Of a DNA stretch of 64,000 bases, positions 27,917 through 37,053 are shown piece after piece (position 1 is the first letter of the stretch; each line of letters opens with the position of its first letter). Origin of the DNA: Paenibacillus sp. GTDB taxonomy: Bacteria; Bacillota; Bacilli; Paenibacillales; Paenibacillaceae. The DNA lies in contig JAILZT010000019.1 in the NCBI GenBank assembly GCA_023512345.1, positions 1 through 64,000 of the forward strand, in the 5' to 3' direction. The position numbers and the translations under genes are program-made. Below the pieces are notes generated by a model that was not told the DNA's origin, searched no databases, and saw only the letters and a list, made by a program, of their open reading frames with translations.

Positions 27917-28852
27917 TTAGTCTCGTGGAATTTCCTTGCTCCGGTACTGCTCTGCCAAATCATCCAAGATATAACCGTTCTCTTTTAATAGTTTCATGAA
28001 CCCATCCAGTTTATCCAGATACGGAGTTCGTTCTTCATCATGTTTTGTGAGAAGTGCGGCATAGGATTTTTGAGCTTCCAGATCCATTTCCAGGTTATCG
28101 TAATGAAAGAGTGGAGTGTTATCCAGACCATAGAAAGTATCCACCAAATACATATTGTATAACGATTTCACAGTTGATATACGGTTGGAGCGAGGATAGG
28201 ATTTTATGAAGCTCTCCTGAGACAGTGCGCGGGAGGCTACCTCGTTCCAAGCAATAAGAAGACCGCTATCCTTCGCCGAAGGCAGGTCGGATTCGGCTGC
28301 CATAATCGAGATATAATCCCGGATGTCATTAGTGACGTATAGTTTATATTTGCGGTAGGCCCCATAATCGATGACCGGAAAAAAATAACCCTCAGCACTT
28401 TCCATCTTATAGCCGCTTTTTCCAGCCATTTTTAGAAGCGTTCGTAACTGGATGTCCTGTATCTCTTCAGCTATAGAGGTTATGCTAGCCCCCGGCTTGT
28501 ATACATTGTTCAGCTTCCGCTGGATATCACTGCTGGAAAACTTGTCTTCCCATGTACCCAGTGCCGCCTTTTGGGCATTCTCCAGCTTTAACACCATGGT
28601 CGTTGCTTGATAAGAGCTAACAGCGTAAATGTTGTTGTTCATATACGTAATAGCCTCAGGTAACGGATCCCCTGAATACAGGAGAGGCAAGAAAGCATTG
28701 TACACGGCTTCAGCGTGAGTGCTCTTCGTAGTTATTGTAGATAATGCTGCGCTTTCCTTAGACTGTACGGAAGCAAAGGCCTGTCCGGCTTCTATTTGCA
28801 TCGTCAAAGCTGCGATTACAGCCACAGTTAGAATGGATAGCTTCTTGTTCAT
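27917..28852 (-). CDS. Secreted protein of unknown function
   Basis: The 311-aa protein has an N-terminal signal peptide (MNKKLSILTVAVIAALTM, with a probable AXA-type cleavage near QAFA-SVQ). The remainder is soluble-looking and helix-rich, with several Tyr- and Lys-rich stretches and no Cys. I recognise no domain. The RBS is GGGAGGA just upstream of ATG on the minus strand. It is 44 bp downstream of another minus-strand gene and may be in the same unit. Confidence 0.75.
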   Translation of the reverse strand: MNKKLSILTVAVIAALTMQIEAGQAFASVQSKESAALSTITTKSTHAEAVYNAFLPLLYSGDPLPEAITYMNNNIYAVSSYQATTMVLKLENAQKAALGTWEDKFSSSDIQRKLNNVYKPGASITSIAEEIQDIQLRTLLKMAGKSGYKMESAEGYFFPVIDYGAYRKYKLYVTNDIRDYISIMAAESDLPSAKDSGLLIAWNEVASRALSQESFIKSYPRSNRISTVKSLYNMYLVDTFYGLDNTPLFHYDNLEMDLEAQKSYAALLTKHDEERTPYLDKLDGFMKLLKENGYILDDLAEQYRSKEIPRD

Positions 28853-28896
28853 AATTAGACTTCCTCCCTACCGGAATGGAATGCCAAAAGCGATGA

Positions 28897-29559
28897 CTAC
28901 TTCTTCATGAATATGAATTTTAGACCCACCAAGCCGGTGATGAATATAATCAGACTAACCCAAGGGGAAAGAGAAATTACCGGAAACAGTCGGCTTACAT
29001 ATAAACCTACAAATACGACAACTACAGATATGCCTATATATACACCTGTAGACTTAAGGTCGAATTTACCGACTTGGGGAGCGTCGGTATCCGACAAGGA
29101 CGACATCCATTTCATAATCATTTCGATCAATACGATAGAGCCTAGGCCTACAGCGATAATTGTGAATAGGCTAATCTCACCGAACATACCTGTGGATCCA
29201 GTACTCCATTTGGATATTAATCCGACAAGGGCCATGACACCGAACAAAAAGGTAAGAGATGTCCATGAGATCATTATATAGTAATTCATTTTACTGCGAA
29301 CGGGACGGGAGGGGGCGCTATCCATTACTTCTCTGAAATAGGCTTCCGGGTCTTCGCCAAAAATCTGGTTCGCACTTTTCCCTTTTTTCTGTGCCTGAAG
29401 CATTTGTTGAGCAGCCTCCAGCAGCAGTTCCTCTGTTCGATGGGGATCGACTCTGCTTGCTCGCAGGACTATAATCATATCTTCAAGATAAGAGCGATTA
29501 AACGGTGTCATTTGTTCCCGCAAGCGGTTGTTTTCCTTAATCATTTCTTTTACTTTCAT
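28897..29559 (-). CDS. HAAS/DUF1129-like membrane protein
   Basis: The 220-aa protein (from ATG 29559) has a cytosolic helical N-terminus of the HAAS type (SYLEDMIIVLRASRVDPHRT, then EELLLEAAQQMLQAQKKGKS and FGEDPEAY) and about four membrane segments in the C-terminal half. Such proteins often act with PadR-type regulators, but none is seen here. A frame opens at TTG 29586; I prefer ATG 29559, although the GGAGG upstream is 14 nt away, which is long. Function is unknown. Confidence 0.7.
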   Translation of the reverse strand: MKVKEMIKENNRLREQMTPFNRSYLEDMIIVLRASRVDPHRTEELLLEAAQQMLQAQKKGKSANQIFGEDPEAYFREVMDSAPSRPVRSKMNYYIMISWTSLTFLFGVMALVGLISKWSTGSTGMFGEISLFTIIAVGLGSIVLIEMIMKWMSSLSDTDAPQVGKFDLKSTGVYIGISVVVVFVGLYVSRLFPVISLSPWVSLIIFITGLVGLKFIFMKK

Positions 29560-29739
29560 AGTGTATAGGTAAACCTCCAATTTCAATAAGAATCGCGGGT
29601 GCCTTTAAACATGAGTATACGTTTGCTTAGCAGGCCAGTGCAAGGACAAGCTCTATTAATGCATAATCCTCTTCGAAAAGTGAACACTGATAGGAGTCTT
29701 ATGGAATATAAGCACAGTGATTAGGAAGGCGGGATAGTT

Positions 29740-29949
29740 ATGGAGCAGAATGAGTTTGAAGTGAACGGAACGGACGTTGGTGTTACTCCGGATATGATTA
29801 CTGGTGATCAAGTGGAGGAATCCGATGCGGGTACAACTATGAATGACTCCGAGTTATGGGAGTGCACACCTGGAAGTCCGGAAGAATGGCTAAAGTCATG
29901 GGATGGCAGACAGAAGACACATGACATGTTCCATAGAAGCTACGAGTAA
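29740..29949 (+). CDS. Small acidic protein, 69 aa, unknown
   Basis: The protein is rich in Glu and Asp in its first half and ends with a Trp-containing ELWECTPGSPEEWLKSWDG segment. GGAAGGCGGGA precedes ATG 29740 at workable spacing and a terminator follows immediately, which supports a real gene. No family was recognised. Confidence 0.55.
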   Translation: MEQNEFEVNGTDVGVTPDMITGDQVEESDAGTTMNDSELWECTPGSPEEWLKSWDGRQKTHDMFHRSYE

Positions 29950-29963
29950 ATACCATATGGAAG

Positions 29964-30006
29964 ATCAGGGCCTCTTTTGTTCATGATGAACGAAAGGGGT
30001 CTTTAT
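29964..30006 (+). terminator. Terminator after the small acidic protein gene
   Basis: GGGCCTCTTTTGTTC / GAACGAAAGGGGTC imperfect stem with a short loop, then TTTATT. Confidence 0.65.
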
Positions 30007-30158
30007 TAAGATACAAGAATAGTTTCTTCTGATTTCTTATAATGTTTTTCTTGTTGACAGCATTGCTGCAAAAAATATAAAATATAATTATAAATCATAC
30101 TAAGTTAATCGGAATAATTATAATTTAAAATATTGAAGCTAAAAAGGGAGGAACCAGC

Positions 30159-30989
30159 ATGGAACGGTCGATAGTCATCCGGCATAACCACCAAGAGCTG
30201 ACGGCAAGCATTCACTATCCTACCAAAGAAAAAGGATCATCCGGGCGCTGCAAGGATCGGATGCCTATGGCTGTAATATGCCACGGGTTCGTGGGCAGCC
30301 GGATCGGTGTGGACCGTATCTTTGTTAAAACAGCTCGTGAACTGGCACAAGAAGGATATTTAGTTATCCGCTTTGACTATATCGGCTGCGGGGAGAGCAG
30401 TGGTAATTACGGCAGTGAGGATATGGAGTCCATGATCGCCCAAACTAAGGCTGTTCTAGATTATGGTCTTAGCGCAGGGGATGTGGATCCTACCCGGGTG
30501 ACGCTGATTGGGCATAGTCTTGGCGGTGCCGTTGCCTTGCTGACAGGGGTTCGAGATCGACGTGTTAAGAACCTCGTACTCTGGTCAGCCGTAGGCTATC
30601 CATTTAATGATATTGTCAAAATTGTGGGACGGGAAGCTTATGACACAGCTGTAAAAAGCGGCTCAGCTGATTATGCGGGGTACACCTTTACCCCTTCTTA
30701 CTTTAATTCACTGGCTGCCTTCCAGCCCTTTCAGGAAACGGGCAAGTTCAGCGGTGATGTTCTTGTTATCCACGGAACCTCTGATGATGTTATTCCTGTT
30801 GATTATGCCTTTCTGTACCAAAAGTTATTTTGGACCCGCCCGGAGGGACGGTGTGATAAAGAGATTGTATTTCAAGCCGATCATACCTTCTCTTCAGGGC
30901 CAGCACAGGAGCAAGTTATTAAGCGGTCGATTGATTGGATGAACCAACAGGAGCACCTCCAGCAGGAGTGGCAAAATTGGATGATTTAG
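30159..30989 (+). CDS. Alpha/beta hydrolase (serine esterase-like)
   Basis: The 276-aa cytosolic hydrolase has the catalytic triad visible: Ser in GHSLGG, Asp in HGTSDDVIP and His in ADHTFSS. The oxyanion region is CHGFVGS. It matches feruloyl-esterase-like or general carboxylesterase alpha/beta hydrolases; the substrate is not predictable. The RBS AAGGGAGG precedes ATG. The 5' gap contains AT-rich promoter-like DNA. Confidence 0.88.
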   Translation: MERSIVIRHNHQELTASIHYPTKEKGSSGRCKDRMPMAVICHGFVGSRIGVDRIFVKTARELAQEGYLVIRFDYIGCGESSGNYGSEDMESMIAQTKAVLDYGLSAGDVDPTRVTLIGHSLGGAVALLTGVRDRRVKNLVLWSAVGYPFNDIVKIVGREAYDTAVKSGSADYAGYTFTPSYFNSLAAFQPFQETGKFSGDVLVIHGTSDDVIPVDYAFLYQKLFWTRPEGRCDKEIVFQADHTFSSGPAQEQVIKRSIDWMNQQEHLQQEWQNWMI

Positions 30990-31074
30990 TGGCTTGTCCT
31001 CCACTCGCATTCATGGAACAGAAGCGGTAATATAGAGGTGCAGGCCTAAACTGGGTTATGGAGGTTGGCACCCT

Positions 31075-31851
31075 ATGAAATTACCGGCATTTTTTATCGC
31101 GCATGGTTCTCCGTTGCTTGCCCTAGAGGATAACGATTATACACGTTTCCTAACAAGACTTGGGCAGGATCTTCCATTGCCCCGCGGCATCGTTGTATTC
31201 TCAGCACATTGGGACAGCCCCGAGCAGATGGTTACGGTGGATGGACAGCATGAGACACAGCATGATTTCTACGGATTTCCTGATGAAATGTATGAACTAA
31301 CTTATCCAGCACCCGGTGATCCTCATCTTAGCCGCCGAATCAGCGAGTTGTTTAAAAAGCATAATTTAGCCCACCAACCTGTTCTTGGACGGGGGTTGGA
31401 TCATGGCGTATGGGTGATTTTGCAGAAAATGTTTCCTAAAGCAGATATACCGGTAGTGGCTTTATCTGTGGATTCACTCCGTTCTCCCAGTGAGCAATAT
31501 GAGATCGGACGAATGTTATCCCCGCTCCGGGACGAAGGGATTTTGTTCATAGGCAGCGGCGGATTGATTCACAATCTGAGGCTGCTCAGTGAAAAAGAAC
31601 AGCCCGAAGACTGGGCTCTAAGCTTCGACGAATGGATTGCCAAGGCCTTGGAGGCTTGGGATTTACCTTCGCTGTTTGCCTACGAGAAGAAAGCACCGCA
31701 TGTCCGTGACGCGGTCCCCTCTTACGGAAGAGAGCATTTCGTTCCGCTCTTTTATGCCATGGGAACAGCAGATAAAGGGAAAAAGGCACAGCGCCTTATT
31801 CAAGCCTATCAATATGGAACACTGAGCCTAAACTGCTGGCAACTTGATTAA
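31075..31851 (+). CDS. LigB-type extradiol dioxygenase (DODA/YgiD-like)
   Basis: The 258-aa class III ring-cleaving dioxygenase fold has metal ligands expected at FIAHGSP, SAHWDSP, LDHGVWV and the C-terminal His in REHFVPLF. Close relatives (YgiD, DOPA 4,5-dioxygenase) cleave catechols; the native substrate of bacterial homologues is mostly unknown. It lies 85 bp after the hydrolase gene on the same strand and has a terminator after it. Confidence 0.88.
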   Translation: MKLPAFFIAHGSPLLALEDNDYTRFLTRLGQDLPLPRGIVVFSAHWDSPEQMVTVDGQHETQHDFYGFPDEMYELTYPAPGDPHLSRRISELFKKHNLAHQPVLGRGLDHGVWVILQKMFPKADIPVVALSVDSLRSPSEQYEIGRMLSPLRDEGILFIGSGGLIHNLRLLSEKEQPEDWALSFDEWIAKALEAWDLPSLFAYEKKAPHVRDAVPSYGREHFVPLFYAMGTADKGKKAQRLIQAYQYGTLSLNCWQLD

Positions 31852-31862
31852 ATACAAACGAT

Positions 31863-31902
31863 ACAGGGTATGGCCGAGTACATCGGCTATACCCTGTTTT
31901 AA
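31863..31902 (+). terminator. Terminator after the dioxygenase gene
   Basis: ACAGGGTATGGCCGA / TCGGCTATACCCTGT stem with a 5-nt loop, followed by TTTT. Confidence 0.88.
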
Positions 31903-32027
31903 TATATAAGAATTTATATGTTCCACTATATAATTTGTCAGTTGATTCATATTCAAGACAAAAGGGGCAGGCTATGATTAAATGGAGAGAGGTGTAAGAC
32001 ACCCCTTAAAGGAGGAAGAATACGTTC

Positions 32028-33131
32028 ATGAAAGAGAATCGCTCTATTCACCGCCTTTTTACTGGCATTATTCTTACTACGATGCTGCTCTCCGCTTGCG
32101 GATCTGAGTCTGCTAGCAATAACATTGCCCCAACGGTTGAGCCTTCCGCAGCCCCGCTGCCTGTAGTTTCTCCACAATCATCGCCTACAGCAGAGCCTTC
32201 TGCAATCGCGGTATCCGGCTTGACGGGAATGCCTGTTACAGAACCGATACTCCCAAGACCTTTATCTATCATGATTAATAATGCTCCTGCCGCTCGTCCT
32301 CAGTCTGGGTTAAGTGAAGCAGATATTCTATATGAGGTGCTTGCTGAAGGCGGGGTAACACGGCTCATCGGGATATTTCAAAGTCATACAGGGGTAGTCA
32401 AAATAGGACCCATACGAAGTATCCGTCCCTACCTGATTGACCTCGGAGAAAGCTATGGCGGTGTGACCGTTCATGCGGGCGGCAGTCAGGCAGCTTATGC
32501 CATTCTGCAGAAAGAAAAGAAAGACGATATGGATGAGATTGGTCGAGCCTCAGCGTATTTCTGGCGGGACAAGAACCGAAAAGCACCCCATAATCTTTAC
32601 AGTAATGCTGATAAACTTAGGGAAGGTGCGGACAAGCTGGGTTACTCCAAAGATACCAAGGTTCCGGTGTACGTGTTCAATAATCCGGATTACATACCTA
32701 TCGGTGGTGAATCTGCTTCTGAATTCAACGTTTATTTTCTGCAAAAAAACTACATGCTCGACTATAAATATGATTCGGAACGCCGTACGTACCTAAGATC
32801 GGTGAATGGAAAGCCGCATATGGATCTGAATAACAACAATCCAGTGGAAGCCTCAAACGTAATTGTTATGGGCGCTGACCATAAGGTGCTGGATGATGTA
32901 GGACGACTCCAGATTGATGTAGAACTAGGAGGAGAGGCAGTGCTTTTCCAACGTGGGCAGGTCATTAAGGGACGTTGGGCCCGCAAGCCCAATGATGTGA
33001 TCCGGTTTGTTAAAGATGGGGAGGAAGCAACGTTATACCCTGGAGTGACACACTTTCTAATCGTTCCGAATACCCCAACCTTTAACAGCCACATAACATT
33101 AGGACCGTCTAAAGTACAAATTAAAGAATAA
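32028..33131 (+). CDS. DUF3048 (YerB-like) lipoprotein
   Basis: The 367-aa protein has a lipoprotein signal (LLSAC lipobox, Cys about residue 24), then a Ser/Pro-rich linker (about 25-65) and two DUF3048 domains (SIMINNAPAARPQSGLSEAD onward, and NPVEASNVIVMGADHKV near the C-terminus). It should be anchored outside the cell membrane. B. subtilis YerB is the known relative, without a settled function. AAAGGAGG precedes ATG 32028. Confidence 0.87.
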   Translation: MKENRSIHRLFTGIILTTMLLSACGSESASNNIAPTVEPSAAPLPVVSPQSSPTAEPSAIAVSGLTGMPVTEPILPRPLSIMINNAPAARPQSGLSEADILYEVLAEGGVTRLIGIFQSHTGVVKIGPIRSIRPYLIDLGESYGGVTVHAGGSQAAYAILQKEKKDDMDEIGRASAYFWRDKNRKAPHNLYSNADKLREGADKLGYSKDTKVPVYVFNNPDYIPIGGESASEFNVYFLQKNYMLDYKYDSERRTYLRSVNGKPHMDLNNNNPVEASNVIVMGADHKVLDDVGRLQIDVELGGEAVLFQRGQVIKGRWARKPNDVIRFVKDGEEATLYPGVTHFLIVPNTPTFNSHITLGPSKVQIKE

Positions 33132-33309
33132 GTGTGCGATGAAGAGTAAACAGTATTAATATTAGGAAAACAAATTGCCCATAAAGTCCCAGTAATCCCT
33201 AAGATTGCGGATACTTATTGTGGATACCTCTAAATGTTAAGACAGTGTCAAAAAGTTCATTTCTTATGCTTCTATCCCTTTAACGGATATGATAAGATAA
33301 CAAGGGTTG

Positions 33310-33370
33310 TCATTCATTAATCTGTTTACATATGAATGATGCTAGGAGTTTGAGGTAACTTTACGTAAAG
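33310..33370 (+). promoter_or_regulatory. Two inverted repeats upstream of the phosphate transport genes
   Basis: TCATTCAT...ATGAATGA (33310-33339) and the perfect 12-bp palindrome CTTTACGTAAAG (33359-33370) lie in the 75 bp before the start codon; the second abuts the AAAGGGG Shine-Dalgarno. They may be operators or RNA stems. I could not match them to a Pho box. Confidence 0.35.
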
Positions 33371-33383
33371 GGGTTTAAATTAG

Positions 33384-34001
33384 ATGAAGTTGAGAAAAAA
33401 GGACATTTTCTTTGAAACGCTTGAAAATATGGCGGATACAATTGTCCAAGCTGCGGATTACTTTGCTCAAAATATTTCTACTCTCAAAGACAATGTGGAG
33501 AGTTTTGCCGGTGAGATGAAGAAATATGAGTCCCAATGTGATACTTACACGCACACCATTATTAAGGAATTGAACAAGACGTTTATTACGCCACTTGAAC
33601 GTGACGACATAATGGATCTCACCACAAGTATGGATGATGTTATCGACGGCCTAGAGGCTTCTGCCTCGCGCTTCTATATGTATAACCTGCTCGACCCAGA
33701 CGAGTATATTGTACAGTTCGCAGAAATTCTGCGTCAATCTGCTTATGAAATTCAGAAAGCTATTCACCTGCTGTCCCAGAAGAAATTGCTGGCGATTCGG
33801 GAGTATACTATTCGTCTGAATGATCTGGAGAACCAAGGTGACGAAGTTCTACGGATTTGTACGAAAGAATTGTTCGAAAAAGTGAAAGACCCTATTGAGC
33901 TGATTAAGCGCAAAGAGCTTTACGAACGGTTGGAGACGACCACCGATAAATGCGAAGATGTAGCCAACATGTTGGAATCTATCATCATGCGTAACTCATA
34001 A
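33384..34001 (+). CDS. DUF47 (PhoU-like) protein, YkaA-like
   Basis: The 205-aa cytosolic protein is all-helical, with the DUF47 pattern (ADYFAQNISTLKDN; LTTSMDDVIDGLEASASR; EDVANMLESIIMRNS at the end). It is a PhoU-like partner of Pit transporters. It starts 13 bp upstream of the pit gene, the usual arrangement, and very likely modulates that transporter. Confidence 0.92.
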   Translation: MKLRKKDIFFETLENMADTIVQAADYFAQNISTLKDNVESFAGEMKKYESQCDTYTHTIIKELNKTFITPLERDDIMDLTTSMDDVIDGLEASASRFYMYNLLDPDEYIVQFAEILRQSAYEIQKAIHLLSQKKLLAIREYTIRLNDLENQGDEVLRICTKELFEKVKDPIELIKRKELYERLETTTDKCEDVANMLESIIMRNS

Positions 34002-34014
34002 GGGGCTCTAAAAT

Positions 34015-35004
34015 ATGGATACATCAATATACGTGCTAGGATTAGTTATATTTCTCGCGCTTGCGTTTGACTTCATCAACGGCTTTCATGACACAGCTAA
34101 CGCAATCGCTACCTCTGTCTCCACGCGGGCATTAACCCCGCGGACAGCAATTATTATGGCAGCATCCATGAACTTTATTGGAGCTTTGCTGTTTACAGGA
34201 GTTGCTAAGAAAATTGGTGGAAGTATCACCGACCCCGCCATGCTGGATAACGGTATTGAGATCGTAATTGCGACATTGATCGCAGCGATTATCTGGAACC
34301 TGGTTACTTGGTGGTTCGGTATTCCTTCCTCTTCATCCCATGCACTAATTGGGTCTTTGGCTGGTGCTGTATACGTTGGAGCGGGTTCTGATTATATTAA
34401 ATGGGGCGGCTTCAAGGATATTGTTCTAGGACTGGTTCTCTCCCCGCTTATTGCATTCGCTATTGGTTATGTGGTTATGACAATATTGAAGTGGATCTTC
34501 GCCAAACGGAGTCCACATACAGTGAATAAAGGTTTCCGTTCCATGCAGATCATTACTGCAGCATTTCAAGCTTTTACTCATGGTACTAATGATGCGCAAA
34601 AGGCTATGGGTATCATTACCTTCGCGCTGGTGACTTCAGGTAAGCTGGACACTATGGAAGTTCCGCTGTGGGTTAAGATTTCCGCTGCTACAGCAATGGC
34701 ACTGGGTACATCCGTTGGTGGTTGGAAGATTATCAAGACGATGGGTACGAAGATTTTCAAAATCGAACCAATTAACGGCTTCGCGGCAGATATTTCGGCA
34801 GCTTCAGTTATTTTTTCGGCCACATTGCTGCATTTGCCTGTAAGTACAACGCATGCTATTACCTCCGCGATTTTAGGGGTAGGTTCAGCTAAACGTTTCT
34901 CCGCAGTGAAATGGGGAGTTGCAGGACGTATCATTGTAACTTGGTTTATTACCATTCCGATCAGCGCAGTGTTGGCAGGATTGATCTTTAAGATCTTTTT
35001 CTAA
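34015..35004 (+). CDS. pit: Low-affinity inorganic phosphate transporter (PiT)
   Basis: The 329-aa membrane protein of the PiT family carries two copies of the signature: GFHDTANAIATSVSTRALTP near the N-terminus and THGTNDAQKAMGII in the second half. It has about 10 membrane segments and probably takes up metal-phosphate with protons. It forms an operon with the DUF47 gene. Confidence 0.94.
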   Translation: MDTSIYVLGLVIFLALAFDFINGFHDTANAIATSVSTRALTPRTAIIMAASMNFIGALLFTGVAKKIGGSITDPAMLDNGIEIVIATLIAAIIWNLVTWWFGIPSSSSHALIGSLAGAVYVGAGSDYIKWGGFKDIVLGLVLSPLIAFAIGYVVMTILKWIFAKRSPHTVNKGFRSMQIITAAFQAFTHGTNDAQKAMGIITFALVTSGKLDTMEVPLWVKISAATAMALGTSVGGWKIIKTMGTKIFKIEPINGFAADISAASVIFSATLLHLPVSTTHAITSAILGVGSAKRFSAVKWGVAGRIIVTWFITIPISAVLAGLIFKIFF

Positions 35005-35017
35005 AAACCTCAATAAT

Positions 35018-35070
35018 GGGCCTGTCCTAGGCATAGATTATTCTATGAATGGACATGCTCTTTTTTTTAT
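35018..35070 (+). terminator. Terminator after pit
   Basis: GCCTGTCC / GGACATGCTC imperfect outer stem with inner CATAG/CTATG, followed by a long T run. Confidence 0.8.
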
Positions 35071-35105
35071 CTTCAATTATCATTTAGAAAACAGCAAGAG
35101 AGGAA

Positions 35106-35122
35106 TGTCACAAAAAGTTACA
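35106..35122 (+). promoter_or_regulatory. GlnR/TnrA box 1 upstream of glnQ
   Basis: TGTCACAAAAAGTTACA fits the Bacillales GlnR/TnrA consensus TGTNA-N7-TNACA at every fixed position. It lies 216 bp before glnQ, just after the pit terminator. Confidence 0.75.
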
Positions 35123-35261
35123 AGATCTGATAAAAAACATTAATCGCCCAGAAAAGAAAATGAAATATCTCACGTTTTTAAAAGAAAATAATCCGTGAAA
35201 ACAAATTAAGTCATAGTTTCGTGTAGGATAGTGTAGTCTTTAAGGTATGGTGTGTTTTAAG

Positions 35262-35278
35262 TGTTACCTTAGTTAACA
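35262..35278 (+). promoter_or_regulatory. GlnR/TnrA box 2 upstream of glnQ
   Basis: TGTTACCTTAGTTAACA also fits TGTNA-N7-TNACA exactly. It lies 60 bp before the glnQ ATG. Two perfect boxes 156 bp apart upstream of a glutamine ABC operon point to nitrogen control of these genes. Confidence 0.75.
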
Positions 35279-35337
35279 GAGCCGAAGCAACAAGAAATTT
35301 TGGCTCATTAAATTTTGTGAGTGAAGGAGGCCTGGCG

Positions 35338-36066
35338 ATGATCGACTTTCATCAGGTAGAAAAGCATTATGGACATTTCCACGTACTCAAGAGCATAGAC
35401 TTGCACGTTGAGGAAGGGGAAGTAGTTGTTGTAGTAGGTCCTTCCGGATCTGGTAAAAGTACAATGCTACGCTGCATTAACCGCCTGGAGACGATTACTA
35501 GCGGTGGACTGACAGTTAACGATATAACTGTTAATGACCGCAATACGGATATAAATAAGCTGCGTAAAGATATCGGCATGGTATTTCAGCATTTTAATCT
35601 ATACCCACATAAAAGAGTAATCGACAATATTACACTGGCACCGATTAAAGTGCTGGGCTTAACCAAAGCTGAAGCTGAGAAGACAGCGATGTACTACTTG
35701 GAGAAAGTGGGTATTGCGGATAAGGCACAAGCCTATCCATCCCAATTGTCCGGTGGACAGCAGCAACGGGTAGCTATTGCGAGAGGCCTCGCCATGAAAC
35801 CAAAGATTATGCTGTTCGATGAGCCAACATCGGCACTTGATCCAGAAATGGTTGGGGAAGTACTGGATGTAATGCGTGCATTGGCCCGCGAGGGAATGAC
35901 AATGGTTGTAGTTACTCATGAAATGGGCTTCGCTCGTGAGGTAGCTGACCGCGTAATATTCATGGACCAAGGACAGATCGTGGAAGAGGCTGAGCCGGAG
36001 CAATTTTTCGCCAGCCCGCGTGAAGAGCGTACACAGACTTTTCTTAGTCGTGTATTAAGCCACTAA
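35338..36066 (+). CDS. glnQ: Glutamine ABC transporter ATP-binding protein
   Basis: The 242-aa polar amino acid ABC ATPase has Walker [11 protein letters not shown]-loop FQHFNLYPH, signature LSGGQQQR and Walker [15 protein letters not shown], then the H-loop THE. The start is ATG 35338 with GGAGG 8 nt upstream; GTG 35317 is too far upstream of the conserved start. It is the first gene of the glnQHMP order known from B. subtilis. Confidence 0.93.
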   Translation: MIDFHQVEKHYGHFHVLKSIDLHVEEGEVVVVVGPSGSGKSTMLRCINRLETITSGGLTVNDITVNDRNTDINKLRKDIGMVFQHFNLYPHKRVIDNITLAPIKVLGLTKAEAEKTAMYYLEKVGIADKAQAYPSQLSGGQQQRVAIARGLAMKPKIMLFDEPTSALDPEMVGEVLDVMRALAREGMTMVVVTHEMGFAREVADRVIFMDQGQIVEEAEPEQFFASPREERTQTFLSRVLSH

Positions 36067-36096
36067 AAAATATATAGGATCAGGGAGGAACAAAAA

Positions 36097-36906
36097 ATGA
36101 AAATGTCCAAATTAGGTAAGCTGCTCAGTGTTATGATGGTTGTTTCATTACTAATTCTTGCTGGTTGTGGGAACAGTAACAATGCAAGCTCGGATCCCAT
36201 CGCTAAAATTAAAGAACATGGAAAATTGGTTGTTGGGGTTAAGTTCGACACGAAACTCTTCGGATTAAAGGATCCTTCTTCCGGTAATGTAGAAGGCTTT
36301 GATGTCGATATTTCGAAAGCCATTGCCAAGCATATTTTGGGCGACGAGAATGCGATTGAACTCAAAGAAGTAACCTCTAAGACACGAATCCCCATGTTGA
36401 ATAATGGTGAAATTGATATGATTGTGGCTACAATGACTATTACGGAAGATCGCAAGAAGGAAGTTGATTTCTCCGATGTGTACTTCCAAGCTGGACAATC
36501 GCTGCTGGTGAAAAAGGGCAGCCCGATTACAGGGATTCAGGATGCAACCAAAGATACAACCATCCTAGGCTCTAAGGGTTCGACTTCGATTAAGAATATC
36601 AAAGAAAAAGTAGAAGGCATTAAAGTGCTTGAGTTTGATAACTACCAGGATGCATTTAGTGCACTCAAAGCCGGCAAAGGCGATGCACTAACCACTGACG
36701 ATGCTATTCTTTACGGTATGGCTGCACAAGATCCTGGTTATGAAGTTGTAGGTGAACCGTTTACCGATGAGCCATACGGTATTGCAATCCAAAAAGGCAA
36801 CGTTGATGTAGTTAAAGCAGTTAATGATACACTGACTGAACTTAAAGCTAACGGCGAATATGATAAGATTTACGAAAAATGGATTGGTAAAGCTCCAACT
36901 AAATAA
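36097..36906 (+). CDS. glnH: Glutamine ABC transporter substrate-binding lipoprotein
   Basis: The 269-aa solute-binding protein has a lipobox (LILAGC, Cys about residue 25) and the family-3 periplasmic binding fold (GKLVVGVKFDTKLFG, EGFDVDISKAIAK, EIDMIVATMTIT). It delivers a polar amino acid, by context glutamine. An attenuator-like hairpin follows before the permease genes, so it may be made in excess over them. Confidence 0.9.
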   Translation: MKMSKLGKLLSVMMVVSLLILAGCGNSNNASSDPIAKIKEHGKLVVGVKFDTKLFGLKDPSSGNVEGFDVDISKAIAKHILGDENAIELKEVTSKTRIPMLNNGEIDMIVATMTITEDRKKEVDFSDVYFQAGQSLLVKKGSPITGIQDATKDTTILGSKGSTSIKNIKEKVEGIKVLEFDNYQDAFSALKAGKGDALTTDDAILYGMAAQDPGYEVVGEPFTDEPYGIAIQKGNVDVVKAVNDTLTELKANGEYDKIYEKWIGKAPTK

Positions 36907-36945
36907 TTGATCTCTAACGTAATGAATGCTAATCATATGGGTTCA

Positions 36946-36992
36946 GCGAAAGGATGGAACGGGTTATACCGCCGGCCATCCTTTCGTGTTTG
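36946..36992 (+). terminator. Intra-operon hairpin between glnH and glnM
   Basis: CGAAAGGATGG / CCATCCTTTCG, 11 perfect pairs, loop with CCGCCGG. The following sequence is only moderately T-rich (TGTTTGT). It is probably a partial terminator or 3'-end stabiliser that favours glnH over the permeases. Confidence 0.6.
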
Positions 36993-37053
36993 TCTGTAAG
37001 GGTATGTACAGATGAGTAGGCTTTTTATTTATAAGTAAAGGTAGGTGACATCT

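Noticed and set aside
33384-35004. Pho-regulon box upstream of the phosphate genes
   Set aside because: I looked for repeated TTAACA-type hexamers at 11-bp spacing and found none.
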